This document shows positions 26,307 to 35,249 of a stretch of 64,000 bases of DNA, piece after piece. The stretch covers positions 1 through 64,000 of the forward strand of contig NZ_DASXVH010000049.1 in the NCBI RefSeq assembly GCF_036504375.1. Reading direction: 5' to 3'. The stretch is from Novimethylophilus sp036504375. Lineage in GTDB: Bacteria > Pseudomonadota > Gammaproteobacteria > Burkholderiales > Methylophilaceae. Both the position numbers and the translations under genes were made by a program. The notes under the pieces are model-generated. The model was given only the letters and a program-made list of their open reading frames with translations. It had not been told where the DNA came from and ran no database searches. Numbering within the stretch: position 1 is the stretch's first letter; each line of letters opens with the position of its first letter.

Positions 26307-27654
26307 GCGGCATCTCCTTGTGCTTGGGCGCGTTTTCGTCGAGCGGCTGCGGATCCAGCGTCGCCACCGTCAGCTTGTCGTCGTCGAGATATTTACGTGC
26401 CACCGCCTGTACCTGTTCGGCCGTGACCGCCTGCAAGCGCTTGGGATATTCATCCAGCAGACGCCATGACAAGCCCACACTTTCCAGCTGGCCGATTTGC
26501 ATCGCCTGGTAGAACATCGAATCGCGCTTGTAGACATCGGATGCGATCACCTGCGCCTTGACGCGCTGCAGCTCGTCTTCGGTCACGCCGTTTTCCTTGA
26601 GATTGTCGATCTCGCCGCGGATCGCCAGTTCCAGGTCTTGTACCGTAGCCCCTTCGCTCGGCGTGCCGTCGAACTCGAACATGGACGGACCCCGGTTGAG
26701 CATGTCGTAGCCGGCACCGATATCCACCGCGATGCGGTCGCGCCGCACCAGGTCGCGGTTGAGGCGGGACGCGGCATTGCCGTCGAGCACGCCGGCCAGG
26801 ATTTCCAGCGCATAGGGTTCCCATTCCTCGGCGCTACGCAACGCAGGCGCGGGGTAGCCCATCGCCAGGTAGGGCAGCTTGGCCTGAGCCTTGACCGCCA
26901 CCCGGCGCTCGCCCTTCTGCTCCGGCTCCGTCTGCGGTTTGCGTTGAGGCAGCTTGTGGGCTTTAAGCGAACCGAAATATTGCTGCGCCAGCTTGAACAC
27001 CTGCCTGGGATCGACATCGCCCACCACCACCAGCGTGGCGTTGTTCGGCGCGTACCAGGTGCGATACCATGCCCTGGCGTCTTCCGCCGTCATATGTTCG
27101 AGGTCGTTCATCCAGCCGATTACCGGCCGGCCGTAAGGATGCACCTGATGGGCGACCGCCATGAACTGCTCGCCCACCTGCGCTTGCGGCTTGTCTTCGG
27201 TGCGCCAGCGGCGTTCTTCCATCACTACCTGGATTTCTTTGGAGAATTCATCGGTGGTCAAGCGCAGATTTTCCATGCGGTCGGCCTCCAGCTTCATTGC
27301 CAGCCCAAGCCTGGATTTCTCGAGTTGCTGGAAATACACCGTGTAGTCGTGGCTGGTAAAAGCGTTTTCCTTGCCGCCCGCCGCCGCGACAATGCGCGAA
27401 AACCGGCCGGCCGGCACCGCCTTCGTGCCCTTGAACATCATGTGCTCCAGCACATGCGCGACGCCGGTAGTGCCGTTGAACTCGTCTATGCTGCCGACGC
27501 GGTACCACACCTGCGACACCACCACCGGCGAGCGGTGGTCTTCCTGCACCACCACCTTGAGGCCATTGGGGAGCCTGAATTCTTGAATGTGCTGGTCGGC
27601 TGCGGCCGATAGCGACAGCGACAACAACAGGAAAGCGAGGATTTTTCTGGTCAC
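26296..27654 (-). CDS. M16 family zinc peptidase, catalytic partner
   Basis: A 452-residue exported metallopeptidase. A signal peptide (MTRKILAFLLLSLSLSAAA) precedes the catalytic domain with HVLEHMMFKG (zinc-binding HxxEH) and the downstream glutamate region around residue 130. I chose the GTG at 27654 because AAGGAG lies about 10 bp upstream and a clean signal peptide follows; the frame is open further to a TTG without support. Together with the next gene it should form a periplasmic peptidase pair. The substrate is unknown. M16 pairs of this kind also process PqqA in some bacteria, but this pair lies in a conserved ftsY-rsmD neighbourhood. Confidence 0.92.
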   Translation of the reverse strand: MTRKILAFLLLSLSLSAAADQHIQEFRLPNGLKVVVQEDHRSPVVVSQVWYRVGSIDEFNGTTGVAHVLEHMMFKGTKAVPAGRFSRIVAAAGGKENAFTSHDYTVYFQQLEKSRLGLAMKLEADRMENLRLTTDEFSKEIQVVMEERRWRTEDKPQAQVGEQFMAVAHQVHPYGRPVIGWMNDLEHMTAEDARAWYRTWYAPNNATLVVVGDVDPRQVFKLAQQYFGSLKAHKLPQRKPQTEPEQKGERRVAVKAQAKLPYLAMGYPAPALRSAEEWEPYALEILAGVLDGNAASRLNRDLVRRDRIAVDIGAGYDMLNRGPSMFEFDGTPSEGATVQDLELAIRGEIDNLKENGVTEDELQRVKAQVIASDVYKRDSMFYQAMQIGQLESVGLSWRLLDEYPKRLQAVTAEQVQAVARKYLDDDKLTVATLDPQPLDENAPKHKEMPHVH

Positions 27655-27743
27655 GAGATGATTCTCCTTTTTCGGGCGCAATTATACCGCCCGATATGAC
27701 ACGGCACAGACGGATTTGGTTCGGGCAGGTTAAAATACAATTC

Positions 27744-28694
27744 ATGTTCAACCTATTCAAAAAGCAAGACGAGGCGCCGGCGTCCAGCCCCAGCTGGGCC
27801 GAGCGCCTCAAGGCCGGCCTCTCGCGCACGCGCGACACGCTCAATACGCCGATTTCCGAGCTGTTCAGCGGCGGCAAGATCGACGAAGCGCTGTACGAGG
27901 AGCTGGAATCGCATTTATTGATGGCCGACTGCGGCGTTTCCGCGACGCAGGAGCTGCTGGAAGACGTGCGCGGCCAGGTCAGTCGCAGCGCGCTCAAGGA
28001 TGCCGGCGAACTGCGCGGCGCCCTGCGCCAGGCCATGACCACCTTGCTCGCCCCGCTGGCCAAACCGCTGGACACCGGCACCCATAAGCCCTTCGTCATC
28101 ATGCTGGCGGGCGTCAACGGCGCCGGCAAGACCACCACGATAGGCAAGCTCGCCTGGCGCTTGCAAACCGAGGGCAAATCGGTGCTGATCGCCGCTGGCG
28201 ACACCTTCCGCGCCGCCGCGCGCGAGCAGCTGGAAGCCTGGGGGGAGCGCAACAACGTGCACGTCGTCGCGCAGGATGGCGGCGACCCGGCCGCGGTGAT
28301 CTTCGACGCAGTCAACTCGGCCAGAGCCCGTGGCATCGACGTCGTCATCGCCGACACCGCCGGGCGCCTGCCGACGCAGTTGAACCTGATGGAAGAAATC
28401 CGCAAAATCCAGCGCGTGATCGGCAAGGCGCTGCCCGACGCCCCGCACGAAATCCTGCTGGTGCTGGACGCCAATACCGGCCAGAATGCGGTGGCGCAGG
28501 TCAAGGCCTTCGACGATGCACTCAACATCAGCGGCCTGGTGCTGACCAAGCTCGACGGCACCGCCAAGGGCGGCGTCATCGCCGCCATCGCCAAGACGCG
28601 GCCGATCCCGGTGCGCTTCATCGGCGTGGGCGAACAGATCGACGACCTGCAGCCGTTCGATGCCGCAGAATTCAGCGAGGCCTTGTTTTCATGA
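27744..28694 (+). CDS. ftsY: signal recognition particle receptor FtsY
   Basis: A 316-residue SRP GTPase at the inner membrane that docks ribosome-SRP complexes. The NG domain shows GVNGAGKTTTIGKLA (G1), DTFRAAAREQL, DTAGRLPTQLNLMEE (G3) and TKLDGTAKGG (G4/G5). The acidic A domain is short: only about 20 residues precede the N domain, much less than in E. coli. The ATG at 27744 gives MFNLFKKQDE; earlier in-frame codons lack support. It is divergent from the M16 pair and leads into ftsE-ftsX after a palindromic repeat. Confidence 0.95.
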   Translation: MFNLFKKQDEAPASSPSWAERLKAGLSRTRDTLNTPISELFSGGKIDEALYEELESHLLMADCGVSATQELLEDVRGQVSRSALKDAGELRGALRQAMTTLLAPLAKPLDTGTHKPFVIMLAGVNGAGKTTTIGKLAWRLQTEGKSVLIAAGDTFRAAAREQLEAWGERNNVHVVAQDGGDPAAVIFDAVNSARARGIDVVIADTAGRLPTQLNLMEEIRKIQRVIGKALPDAPHEILLVLDANTGQNAVAQVKAFDDALNISGLVLTKLDGTAKGGVIAAIAKTRPIPVRFIGVGEQIDDLQPFDAAEFSEALFS

Positions 28695-28708
28695 GGCGAT
28701 TCCTCACC

Positions 28709-28782
28709 GTAGCGCAGGCGGCCTCGCCTGCAATTGACGGATATTTGCGATGTGCGCTTGCAGGCGGGGCCGCCTGCACTAC
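28709..28782. repeat. 24-bp inverted repeat between ftsY and ftsE
   Basis: Two 24-bp arms, 28709-28732 and 28759-28782, are reverse complements at 22 of 24 positions, with a 26-bp spacer. Each arm itself contains a GCAGGCGG..CCGCCTGC palindrome. This fills nearly the whole ftsY-ftsE gap and ends 6 bp before the ftsE start, so it would fold in the message. Similar GTAGNGCAGGCGG elements are dispersed in several proteobacterial genomes. Confidence 0.8.
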
Positions 28783-28788
28783 AGGGTT

Positions 28789-29436
28789 ATGATCAAGTTC
28801 GATCAAGTCACCAAGCGCTACCCCGGCGGCCACGAAGCGCTGCGCAACGTCTCGTTCGAAATCGGCAAGGGCGAGATGGCCTTCATTACCGGCCATTCCG
28901 GCGCCGGCAAAAGCACCTTACTGAAGCTGGCCGCCGCAATCGAGCGACCGACCGCGGGCACCATCCTGCTCAACAACCAGAACATCGGCGCCATGCGTCG
29001 TGCCGGCCTGCCCTATGTGCGGCGCAATTTCGGCCTGATTTTCCAGGACCATAAACTGCTCTACGACCGCAACGCCTTCGACAACGTCGCGCTGCCGCTG
29101 GCGATCGACGGTATCGGCGGGCGCGAGGCCGGCAAGCGCGTACGCGCCGCGCTGGACAAGGTAGGCCTGCTGCCGCGCGAGAGAGCCATGCCGATCGCGC
29201 TGTCCGGCGGCGAGCAGCAGCGCCTGGCAATCGCCCGCGCCATCGTCAGCCGCCCGGCGATTCTGCTGGCGGACGAACCCACCGGCAATCTGGACGCCAA
29301 TTATGCCCGCGACATCATGGCGCTGTTCCGTTCATTTAATGAAGTTGGCGTCACCGTGCTGATCGCCACCCACGATGCCGGCAGCGCCGCTTCGGGCAAT
29401 GTGCTGCATCTCGACCATGGGGTGCTCGCCCGATGA
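28789..29436 (+). CDS. ftsE: cell division ABC ATPase FtsE
   Basis: A 215-residue ABC ATPase that with FtsX activates septal peptidoglycan hydrolases. Walker A GHSGAGKSTLLKL, Q-loop FQDHKLL, signature LSGGEQQRLAIARAI, and Walker B ILLADEPTGNLD are present. The ATG at 28789 gives the standard MIKFDQVTKRYPGGHEAL start. It overlaps ftsX by 4 bp (ATGA). Confidence 0.96.
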   Translation: MIKFDQVTKRYPGGHEALRNVSFEIGKGEMAFITGHSGAGKSTLLKLAAAIERPTAGTILLNNQNIGAMRRAGLPYVRRNFGLIFQDHKLLYDRNAFDNVALPLAIDGIGGREAGKRVRAALDKVGLLPRERAMPIALSGGEQQRLAIARAIVSRPAILLADEPTGNLDANYARDIMALFRSFNEVGVTVLIATHDAGSAASGNVLHLDHGVLAR

Positions 29437-30341
29437 ACGCCTGGTTGCATGCCCACCGGCAGGCGCTGATGCTGGTACTGAAAAAATTGCGCGCCGCGCC
29501 GCTGGCCAACCTGGTCATGGCCGGCGTCATCGGCGCCACGTTGAGCCTGCCGGCCGGGCTGTATCTGCTGATCGATAACCTGCGGGCCGCAGCAGGCGGC
29601 ATAGAAACCGAGCCGCGAGTGACGCTGTTCCTGGCGCTGGACGCGCCTGCGGATGCCGTCAAGGATATTGACCGGCGCCTGCGCCAGCATCCCGAAGTGC
29701 GCGATTTCCGTTTCCTCGGCCGCGGCGCCGCCTGGCGCGAATTGCAGGAAAAGAACGGGTTGCAGGATACTCTTGGCGGCCTGGAAAAGAATCCGCTGCC
29801 CGATGCCTATATCGTGCACGCCAAAAGCACCGACCCGGCCGCCGTCGAAACATTGCAAAAGGAATTCTCCGGCTGGCCGCAGGTGGAGCATGCGCAGCTC
29901 GATGCCGCCTGGATCAAGCGCCTGTATGCGCTGCTGCAGCTGGGCAACAAGGCGGTGCTGATCCTGGCCGGCTTGCTCGGCTTCGCGCTGGTGGCCATCG
30001 TCGGCAACACGATACGCCTGCAGATCCTCACCCAGCGCGAAGAAATCGAGGTCAGCAAGCTGATCGGCGCCACCGACCGTTTCATCCGCCGCCCCTTTCT
30101 TTACACCGGCACCATGCAGGGCCTCGCCGGCGGCGTCACGGCCTGGATCATCCTGTTTGCTGCGCTTTATATCTTCAATCTATCGGTGGACGACATCGCC
30201 CGCCTGTACGCGTCGGATTTTCGCCTCAATCCGCTGGGGCAGCAGGCCAGCCTGCTGCTGGTCGGCGGCTCGGCGCTGCTGGGATGGCTGGGGTCTTACT
30301 GGGCGGTAAACCGCTATCTGTCCCGGCTGGATCGACCCTGA
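29433..30341 (+). CDS. ftsX: cell division permease FtsX
   Basis: A 302-residue inner-membrane partner of FtsE. One hydrophobic segment near residues 25-50 is followed by the periplasmic domain (about 55-165) and three C-terminal segments, the standard FtsX topology. LRLQILTQREEIEVSKLIGATDRFIRRPFLYTG-type residues around 205-235 form the conserved cytoplasmic loop. Its end overlaps the convergent cbbR gene by 28 bp. Confidence 0.95.
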   Translation: MNAWLHAHRQALMLVLKKLRAAPLANLVMAGVIGATLSLPAGLYLLIDNLRAAAGGIETEPRVTLFLALDAPADAVKDIDRRLRQHPEVRDFRFLGRGAAWRELQEKNGLQDTLGGLEKNPLPDAYIVHAKSTDPAAVETLQKEFSGWPQVEHAQLDAAWIKRLYALLQLGNKAVLILAGLLGFALVAIVGNTIRLQILTQREEIEVSKLIGATDRFIRRPFLYTGTMQGLAGGVTAWIILFAALYIFNLSVDDIARLYASDFRLNPLGQQASLLLVGGSALLGWLGSYWAVNRYLSRLDRP

Positions 30342-31249
30342 GCGCGCGGCTCCGCGTCGGGCATGACGTTTTCCCATAGAAATTCCAGAAAGGCCTTGGC
30401 CACCACCGAAAGCTGCTTGCCGCGGGGGTAGGCGATATGCCACTGGCGCACGATGGGAAAACCCTCGACGTCCAGCACCACCAGCTCATTCATGCCGTCC
30501 ATGCCCAGCGTATGACGCGACAGCACCGAAATCCCCAGCCGCCCCAGGATCGCCTGCTTGATCGCCTCGTTGCTGCCCAGCTCCATGCGGATATTGGGTT
30601 TGATGCCGTGGCTGGCGAACATCTGCTCCACCGACAGGCGCGTGCCAGAACCGATTTCGCGCATCAGGAACGGTTCTTCCTCCAGGCGCGCGATGGGAAT
30701 GTTGCGTACCCCCACCAGCGGATGCTCTGGATGGGCGAGCACGACCAGTGCATTTTCCAGGAATGGCCGCGCGTCCAAGGCGACGTGGCTCACCGGCTGG
30801 CACAGGATGTACAGATCGTCCAGATTTTCCGCCGCCCGATCCAGGACTTTCTGGCGATTGGTGACTTTGAGCGAAACCTCGATGCCGGGATGAATACGCG
30901 AAAACTCTCCCAGCATGCGCGGCGCGAAATATTTGGCGGTGGTGGAAACGGTAAGGCGCAGCTTGCCCTTCTTCAGCCCCTGCATGTCCGCCACCACCAT
31001 GTCGTAGTGTTCCAGCGCTTGCAGGATTTCGCGCGCAGTCGTCGCCAGCTCCTGGCCGGCATCGGTGAGCCGGATCTGGCGCCCTATCTGCTCATAGATC
31101 GGCAAGCCGACGGCATCGCTCAATTTTTTCATCTGCATCGAAACCGTGGGCTGGGTGAGGTGCAGCTCCTCGGAGGCGCGGGTAAAGCTGCCCAGACGGG
31201 CAATGGCCTCGAACACTTCAAGCTGGCGGAATGTGGCATGACGCATCAT
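30314..31249 (-). CDS. cbbR: LysR-type regulator of the RuBisCO operon
   Basis: A 311-residue LysR-type activator. The N-terminal helix-turn-helix FRQLEVFEAIARLGSFTRASEELHLTQPTVSMQ is characteristic of CbbR, and the inducer-binding domain follows. It is transcribed divergently from cbbL with 169 bp between the starts, the usual CbbR arrangement, so it should bind T-N11-A sites in that gap and respond to Calvin-cycle metabolites or redox state. The ATG at 31249 is used; the next ATG is one codon later. Confidence 0.92.
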   Translation of the reverse strand: MMRHATFRQLEVFEAIARLGSFTRASEELHLTQPTVSMQMKKLSDAVGLPIYEQIGRQIRLTDAGQELATTAREILQALEHYDMVVADMQGLKKGKLRLTVSTTAKYFAPRMLGEFSRIHPGIEVSLKVTNRQKVLDRAAENLDDLYILCQPVSHVALDARPFLENALVVLAHPEHPLVGVRNIPIARLEEEPFLMREIGSGTRLSVEQMFASHGIKPNIRMELGSNEAIKQAILGRLGISVLSRHTLGMDGMNELVVLDVEGFPIVRQWHIAYPRGKQLSVVAKAFLEFLWENVMPDAEPRAQGRSSRDR

Positions 31250-31418
31250 GGTGTCAACTCCAACTCATAGATAATAGTCTACCAAAACCATAGGAATTAT
31301 TGATTTTTATTAATCCCCAAGCTCTGACAAACTTTTGTTTAATAGCACCCTTAGGGACGGCGCTTGCCGCCGTTTTTTCCAGCAAGTTTTAATACTCAAT
31401 TCTCGCCAGGAGGAAGAA
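31250..31418 (+). promoter_or_regulatory. cbbR-cbbL divergent control region
   Basis: This A+T-rich gap holds LysR-type candidate sites: TAGATAATAGTCTA at 31268-31281 (TAGA-N6-TCTA) and the A+T-rich palindrome ATTATTGATTTTTATTAAT around 31296-31313. No strong sigma-70 -35 box is visible, as expected for an activated promoter. AGGAGGAAG just before the cbbL ATG is a strong ribosome site. Confidence 0.6.
31357..31378 (+). terminator. terminator-like hairpin in the cbbL leader
   Basis: ACGGCG-CTTGC-CGCCGT forms a 6-bp G+C-rich stem directly followed by TTTTT, 40 bp upstream of the cbbL ATG. It has the form of an intrinsic terminator but lies in the 5' leader of cbbL, so it may be an attenuator, or a 5' stabilising hairpin if transcription starts just upstream. 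Confidence 0.5.
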
Positions 31419-32897
31419 ATGTCAGACATAGGAACCATGAAAGAAGGGAGGGAACGCTACAAGGCCGGCGTGATTCCCTATGCCAAGATGGGCTACTGGG
31501 AGCCGGACTACCAGCCCAAGGATACCGACCTCATCGCGCTGTTCCGCATCACGCCGCAGGAAGGCGTGGACGCGGTTGAAGCCGCAGCCGCCGTGGCCGG
31601 CGAATCTTCCACCGCGACCTGGACCGTGGTGTGGACCGACCGCCTTACCGCCTGCGAACTGTACCGTGCCAAGGCCTACCGCGTCGACCCGGTGCCCAAC
31701 ACCGGGCCCGGCACCAGGACCGACCAGCAGTATTTTGCCTATATCGCCTACGACCTGGACCTGTTCGAGCCCGGCTCCATCGCCAACCTGACGGCCTCCA
31801 TCATCGGCAACGTGTTCGGCTTCAAGGCGGTCAAGGCGTTACGGCTGGAAGACATGCGCATTCCGATAGCCTATCTCAAGACCTTCCAGGGTCCGGCCAC
31901 CGGCATCGTGGTGGAGCGCGAGCGCCTCGACAAGTTCGGCCGGCCGCTCTTGGGCGCGACCACCAAGCCGAAATTGGGCCTGTCCGGCCGCAATTATGGA
32001 AGAGTCGTCTATGAAGCGCTCAAGGGCGGGCTGGATTTCGTCAAGGACGACGAGAACATCAACTCGCAGCCGTTCATGCACTGGCGCGACCGCTTTCTCT
32101 ACTGCATGGAGGCGGTCAACCGGGCATCCGCCGCGACCGGCGAGGTCAAGGGGCATTACCTCAACGTCACCGCCGGCACCATGGAAGAAATGTACGAGCG
32201 CGCCGAGTTTGCCAAGTCTCTGGGGTCGGTGATCGTGATGATAGACCTAGTGATCGGCTATACCGCGATTCAGTCCATGGCCAAATGGGCACGCAAGAAC
32301 GACATGATTCTGCACCTGCACCGCGCCGGCAATTCGACCTATTCGCGCCAGAAGAACCACGGCATGAACTTCCGCGTGATCTGCAAGTGGATGCGCATGG
32401 CGGGCGTGGACCATATCCACGCCGGCACCGTGGTGGGCAAGCTGGAGGGCGACCCGCTGATGATCAAGGGCTTCTACGACACGCTGCGCGAGTCGCATAC
32501 GCCGGTCAGCCTGGAGAACGGCCTTTTCTTCGACCAGGACTGGGCTTCGCTCAACAAGGTGATGCCGGTGGCCTCGGGCGGCATCCATGCCGGCCAGATG
32601 CACCAGCTGCTGCACTATCTGGGCGAGGACGTGGTGCTGCAGTTCGGCGGCGGAACCATAGGCCATCCGATGGGCATCCAGGCCGGGGCGACCGCCAATC
32701 GGGTGGCGCTGGAGGCAATGATCCTGGCGCGCAACGAAGGCCGGGACATCTGGAATGAAGGCCCGCAGATCCTGGAAGCCGCCGCCAAATGGTGCAAGCC
32801 GCTCGCCGCCGCGCTGGATACCTGGAAGGACATCACCTTCAACTACTCCTCGACCGATACCGCGGACTTTGTGCCCACGGCGACGGCATCCCTATAA
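31419..32897 (+). CDS. cbbL: RuBisCO large subunit, form I red type
   Basis: A 492-residue large subunit that fixes CO2 onto ribulose 1,5-bisphosphate. The catalytic regions are TTKPKLGLSGRNYG, GGLDFVKDDENINSQPF with the carbamylated lysine, HLHRAGNSTYSRQKNHGMNF, and loop 6 GTVVGKLEGDPLMI. The N-terminal extension KEGRERYKAGVIPYAKMGYW and the wording of loop 6 are typical of red-type form IC/ID rather than green-type IA/IB. The ATG at 31419 is preceded by a strong AGGAGGAAG site. No carboxysome genes follow; cbbS and cbbX do. Confidence 0.98.
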   Translation: MSDIGTMKEGRERYKAGVIPYAKMGYWEPDYQPKDTDLIALFRITPQEGVDAVEAAAAVAGESSTATWTVVWTDRLTACELYRAKAYRVDPVPNTGPGTRTDQQYFAYIAYDLDLFEPGSIANLTASIIGNVFGFKAVKALRLEDMRIPIAYLKTFQGPATGIVVERERLDKFGRPLLGATTKPKLGLSGRNYGRVVYEALKGGLDFVKDDENINSQPFMHWRDRFLYCMEAVNRASAATGEVKGHYLNVTAGTMEEMYERAEFAKSLGSVIVMIDLVIGYTAIQSMAKWARKNDMILHLHRAGNSTYSRQKNHGMNFRVICKWMRMAGVDHIHAGTVVGKLEGDPLMIKGFYDTLRESHTPVSLENGLFFDQDWASLNKVMPVASGGIHAGQMHQLLHYLGEDVVLQFGGGTIGHPMGIQAGATANRVALEAMILARNEGRDIWNEGPQILEAAAKWCKPLAAALDTWKDITFNYSSTDTADFVPTATASL

Positions 32898-32923
32898 ACA
32901 TTCGTATCAAGGAGGACAGCATC

Positions 32924-33343
32924 ATGCGCATCACCCAAGGCCAGTTCTCGTTCCTGCCCGATCTCACCGACGAGCAGATCACCAGCCAGATCCAGTACAT
33001 GCTGAAGAACAACTGGGCGGTCAACGTCGAATATACCGACGACCCGCATCCGCGCAACACCTACTGGGAAATGTGGGGCATGCCGATGTTCGATCTCAAG
33101 GACCCGGCCGGCATCATGATGGAAATCAGGGAATGCCGGAGCACCTATCCCAACCTCTATATCCGCGTGACCGCATTCGACAGTTCGCGCGGCTGGGAAA
33201 CCCCGCGCATGTCGTTCATCGTCAACCGGCCCCCGGACGAGCCTGGATTCGGCCTGGTCAGGCAGGAGCAAAGCGGGCGGCATATTCATTACACCATCCA
33301 CTCCTATGCGACCGACAAGCCGGAAGGCAGCCGTTATCGCTGA
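32924..33343 (+). CDS. cbbS: RuBisCO small subunit, red type
   Basis: A 139-residue small subunit, starting MRITQGQFSFLPDLTDEQI. The length and the C-terminal extension (ending HIHYTIHSYATDKPEGSRY) are typical of red-type small subunits, whose extra C-terminal strands form a beta-barrel in the holoenzyme. The ATG at 32924 has AAGGAGGA upstream. It follows cbbL by 26 bp. Confidence 0.97.
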   Translation: MRITQGQFSFLPDLTDEQITSQIQYMLKNNWAVNVEYTDDPHPRNTYWEMWGMPMFDLKDPAGIMMEIRECRSTYPNLYIRVTAFDSSRGWETPRMSFIVNRPPDEPGFGLVRQEQSGRHIHYTIHSYATDKPEGSRYR

Positions 33344-33361
33344 TGCGTATGGGACAATGCC

Positions 33362-34270
33362 ATGGATGACGACAGCGAACAGGTCTCCGATGCCACGCCG
33401 GTAGACCTGAAAAAAGTTTACGAAGAATCCAATATCCAGGAAGTCCTCGACCAGCTGGAGAAAGAGCTGGTGGGCTTAAGGCCGGTCAAGGACCGCATCC
33501 GCGAAATCGCCGCGCTGCTGCTGATCGACAAGCTGCGCGAGCAGGTGCAGCTGAGCGCCCAATCGCCTTCGCTGCACATGTGTTTCACCGGCAACCCCGG
33601 CACCGGCAAGACCACGGTGGCGATGCGCATGGCGGAGATTCTTCACCGCTTGGGCTATGTGCGGCAAGGCCATGTGGTGGCGGTGACGCGCGACGATCTG
33701 GTGGGCCAGTACATCGGCCATACCGCGCCCAAGACGCGCGAGGTGCTGAAGAAGGCGATGGGCGGCGTACTGTTCATCGACGAGGCTTATTATCTCTACA
33801 AGCCGGAAAACGAGCGCGACTACGGCGCGGAATCGATCGAAATCCTGCTGCAGGTGATGGAAAACCAGCGCGACGATCTGGTTGTCATCCTGGCCGGCTA
33901 CAAGGATCGCATGGACAAGTTCTTCCAGAGCAATCCCGGCATGTCGTCGCGCATCGCACACCACATCGATTTTCCCGATTACTCGGCGGAGGAGTTACTT
34001 CAAATAGCCAAGCTAATGATGGCCAAGCTCAACTATCGCTTCAGCCCCGACGGCGAGAAAGCTTTTGCCGACTATATTGAGAAGCGCATGCAGATGCCGA
34101 ATTTCGCCAATGCGCGCTCGATCCGCAACGCGCTGGACCGGGCCCGGCTGCGCCAGGCCAACCGCCTGTTCGCCAGCCACGGCAAGGCGCTGACGCGCAA
34201 GGATCTGGTCACGCTAGAACCCGAGGACATTCTTGCCAGCCGGGTATTCGCGCAGCAGCCAGAACAGTAA
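33362..34270 (+). CDS. cbbX: red-type RuBisCO activase CbbX
   Basis: A 302-residue AAA+ ATPase that releases inhibitory sugar phosphates from red-type RuBisCO by pulling on the CbbL C-terminus. Walker A CFTGNPGTGKTTVAMRMAE, pore-loop region DDLVGQYIGHTAPKT, Walker B GGVLFIDEAYYLY, and arginine-finger region SNPGMSSRIAHHIDF are present. Spacing from cbbS is 18 bp, so cbbLSX is a single operon. Only CbbX is seen; CbbQO-type activases are absent from the window. Confidence 0.97.
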   Translation: MDDDSEQVSDATPVDLKKVYEESNIQEVLDQLEKELVGLRPVKDRIREIAALLLIDKLREQVQLSAQSPSLHMCFTGNPGTGKTTVAMRMAEILHRLGYVRQGHVVAVTRDDLVGQYIGHTAPKTREVLKKAMGGVLFIDEAYYLYKPENERDYGAESIEILLQVMENQRDDLVVILAGYKDRMDKFFQSNPGMSSRIAHHIDFPDYSAEELLQIAKLMMAKLNYRFSPDGEKAFADYIEKRMQMPNFANARSIRNALDRARLRQANRLFASHGKALTRKDLVTLEPEDILASRVFAQQPEQ

Positions 34271-34334
34271 ATCCGGAGCGCCAGTTGCGCCAATTGCCGG
34301 AGCGGCATTGCCTGAAGCATTTGCCGGCGCAGCC

Positions 34335-35249
34335 TCAGGATTGAGCAAGAAAAATTTCCGGGGCGGAAAAAGCGCTCGCGATGCGGTCGTAAACCATTCT
34401 TATCCGGGCCGGCACCGGACCCCGACGAGGCCGGTAAACGTACAAATCCCACGGCGGCGGCGTATGTGCCTCAAGCACTCGAACCAACCTTCCGCCACGG
34501 ATATGAGGGATGGCCAGCCAATCCGCGAGCTGCCCGAACCCTATGCCATTGAGGACAAGACCCAGTTCGATTTCAGCGTCGTCCGTGACAAATGCGGTCG
34601 CCCTCGGGGTGAATTGCTGGCTATCGGCAAAATACCACGGCCAGCGACGGCCGGAGTTCTTATCGACCAGCGCGATTGTCGGGAGGTCGAGCAACGCTTG
34701 TATGCCGGCCGGACGCCCTACGCGGGCAATCAACTCGGGCGACGCGACGGCGAGAAAATAAGTCTTCGCTATCGCCCGCGCGACGAAACTGCTGTCCCGC
34801 AAAAAACCGACCCGGATGCCGATATCGATTTGCTCCTCGATGACGTCGGCAATCGTGTCGGACAGCCGCAAGTCGAGATTGATATGGGGATATTCTGCGG
34901 CAATTTTGCTCAGTACCGGCAGCAAAAAACGGCGGCCGATCACGGTGGGCGCGGTAATCCGCACGCTTCCCGCCATGTCCGCCGTAGGCTCTTTGCTGCC
35001 GCGCTTGAAAAGGGCGTCGATGTCCGCAACCGTATCCCGCGCACGATGGGCAAGCTGTTCTCCGTAATCCGTGATGCGCATCTGGCGCGTGTTGCGATAG
35101 AACAAGGGCTCGCCGACAATGAGCTCCAGTTCTTTCACCGCGCGCGTCACGGCTTGCGGGGAAACGCCCAGACGGGCGGCAGCCTCCTTGAAACTGGTGG
35201 CCTCGGCGGCTACGCAAAATATGCGCATCATTTCCAGTCGGTTAAGCAT
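34335..35249 (-). CDS. LysR-type transcriptional regulator
   Basis: A 304-residue LysR regulator with an N-terminal winged helix (MLNRLEMMRIFCVAAEATSFKEAAARLGVS) and a C-terminal effector domain. It belongs to the broad group with a WDLYVYRPRRG-type C-terminus. It is divergent from the molybdenum-hydroxylase genes, with 130 bp between the starts, and most likely controls them. It is unlikely to be a second CbbR because its DNA-binding domain differs clearly from the cbbR gene above. Confidence 0.88.
   Translation of the reverse strand: MLNRLEMMRIFCVAAEATSFKEAAARLGVSPQAVTRAVKELELIVGEPLFYRNTRQMRITDYGEQLAHRARDTVADIDALFKRGSKEPTADMAGSVRITAPTVIGRRFLLPVLSKIAAEYPHINLDLRLSDTIADVIEEQIDIGIRVGFLRDSSFVARAIAKTYFLAVASPELIARVGRPAGIQALLDLPTIALVDKNSGRRWPWYFADSQQFTPRATAFVTDDAEIELGLVLNGIGFGQLADWLAIPHIRGGRLVRVLEAHTPPPWDLYVYRPRRGPVPARIRMVYDRIASAFSAPEIFLAQS

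Noticed and set aside
25071..26426. A 451-codon plus-strand frame opposite the M16 pair
   Set aside because: Opposite strand of two conserved peptidase genes that have signal peptides and active-site motifs.
34335..35249. A second CbbR
   Set aside because: Although next to cbbX, its DNA-binding domain differs from CbbR and it is divergent from the molybdenum-hydroxylase genes, which it more likely controls.
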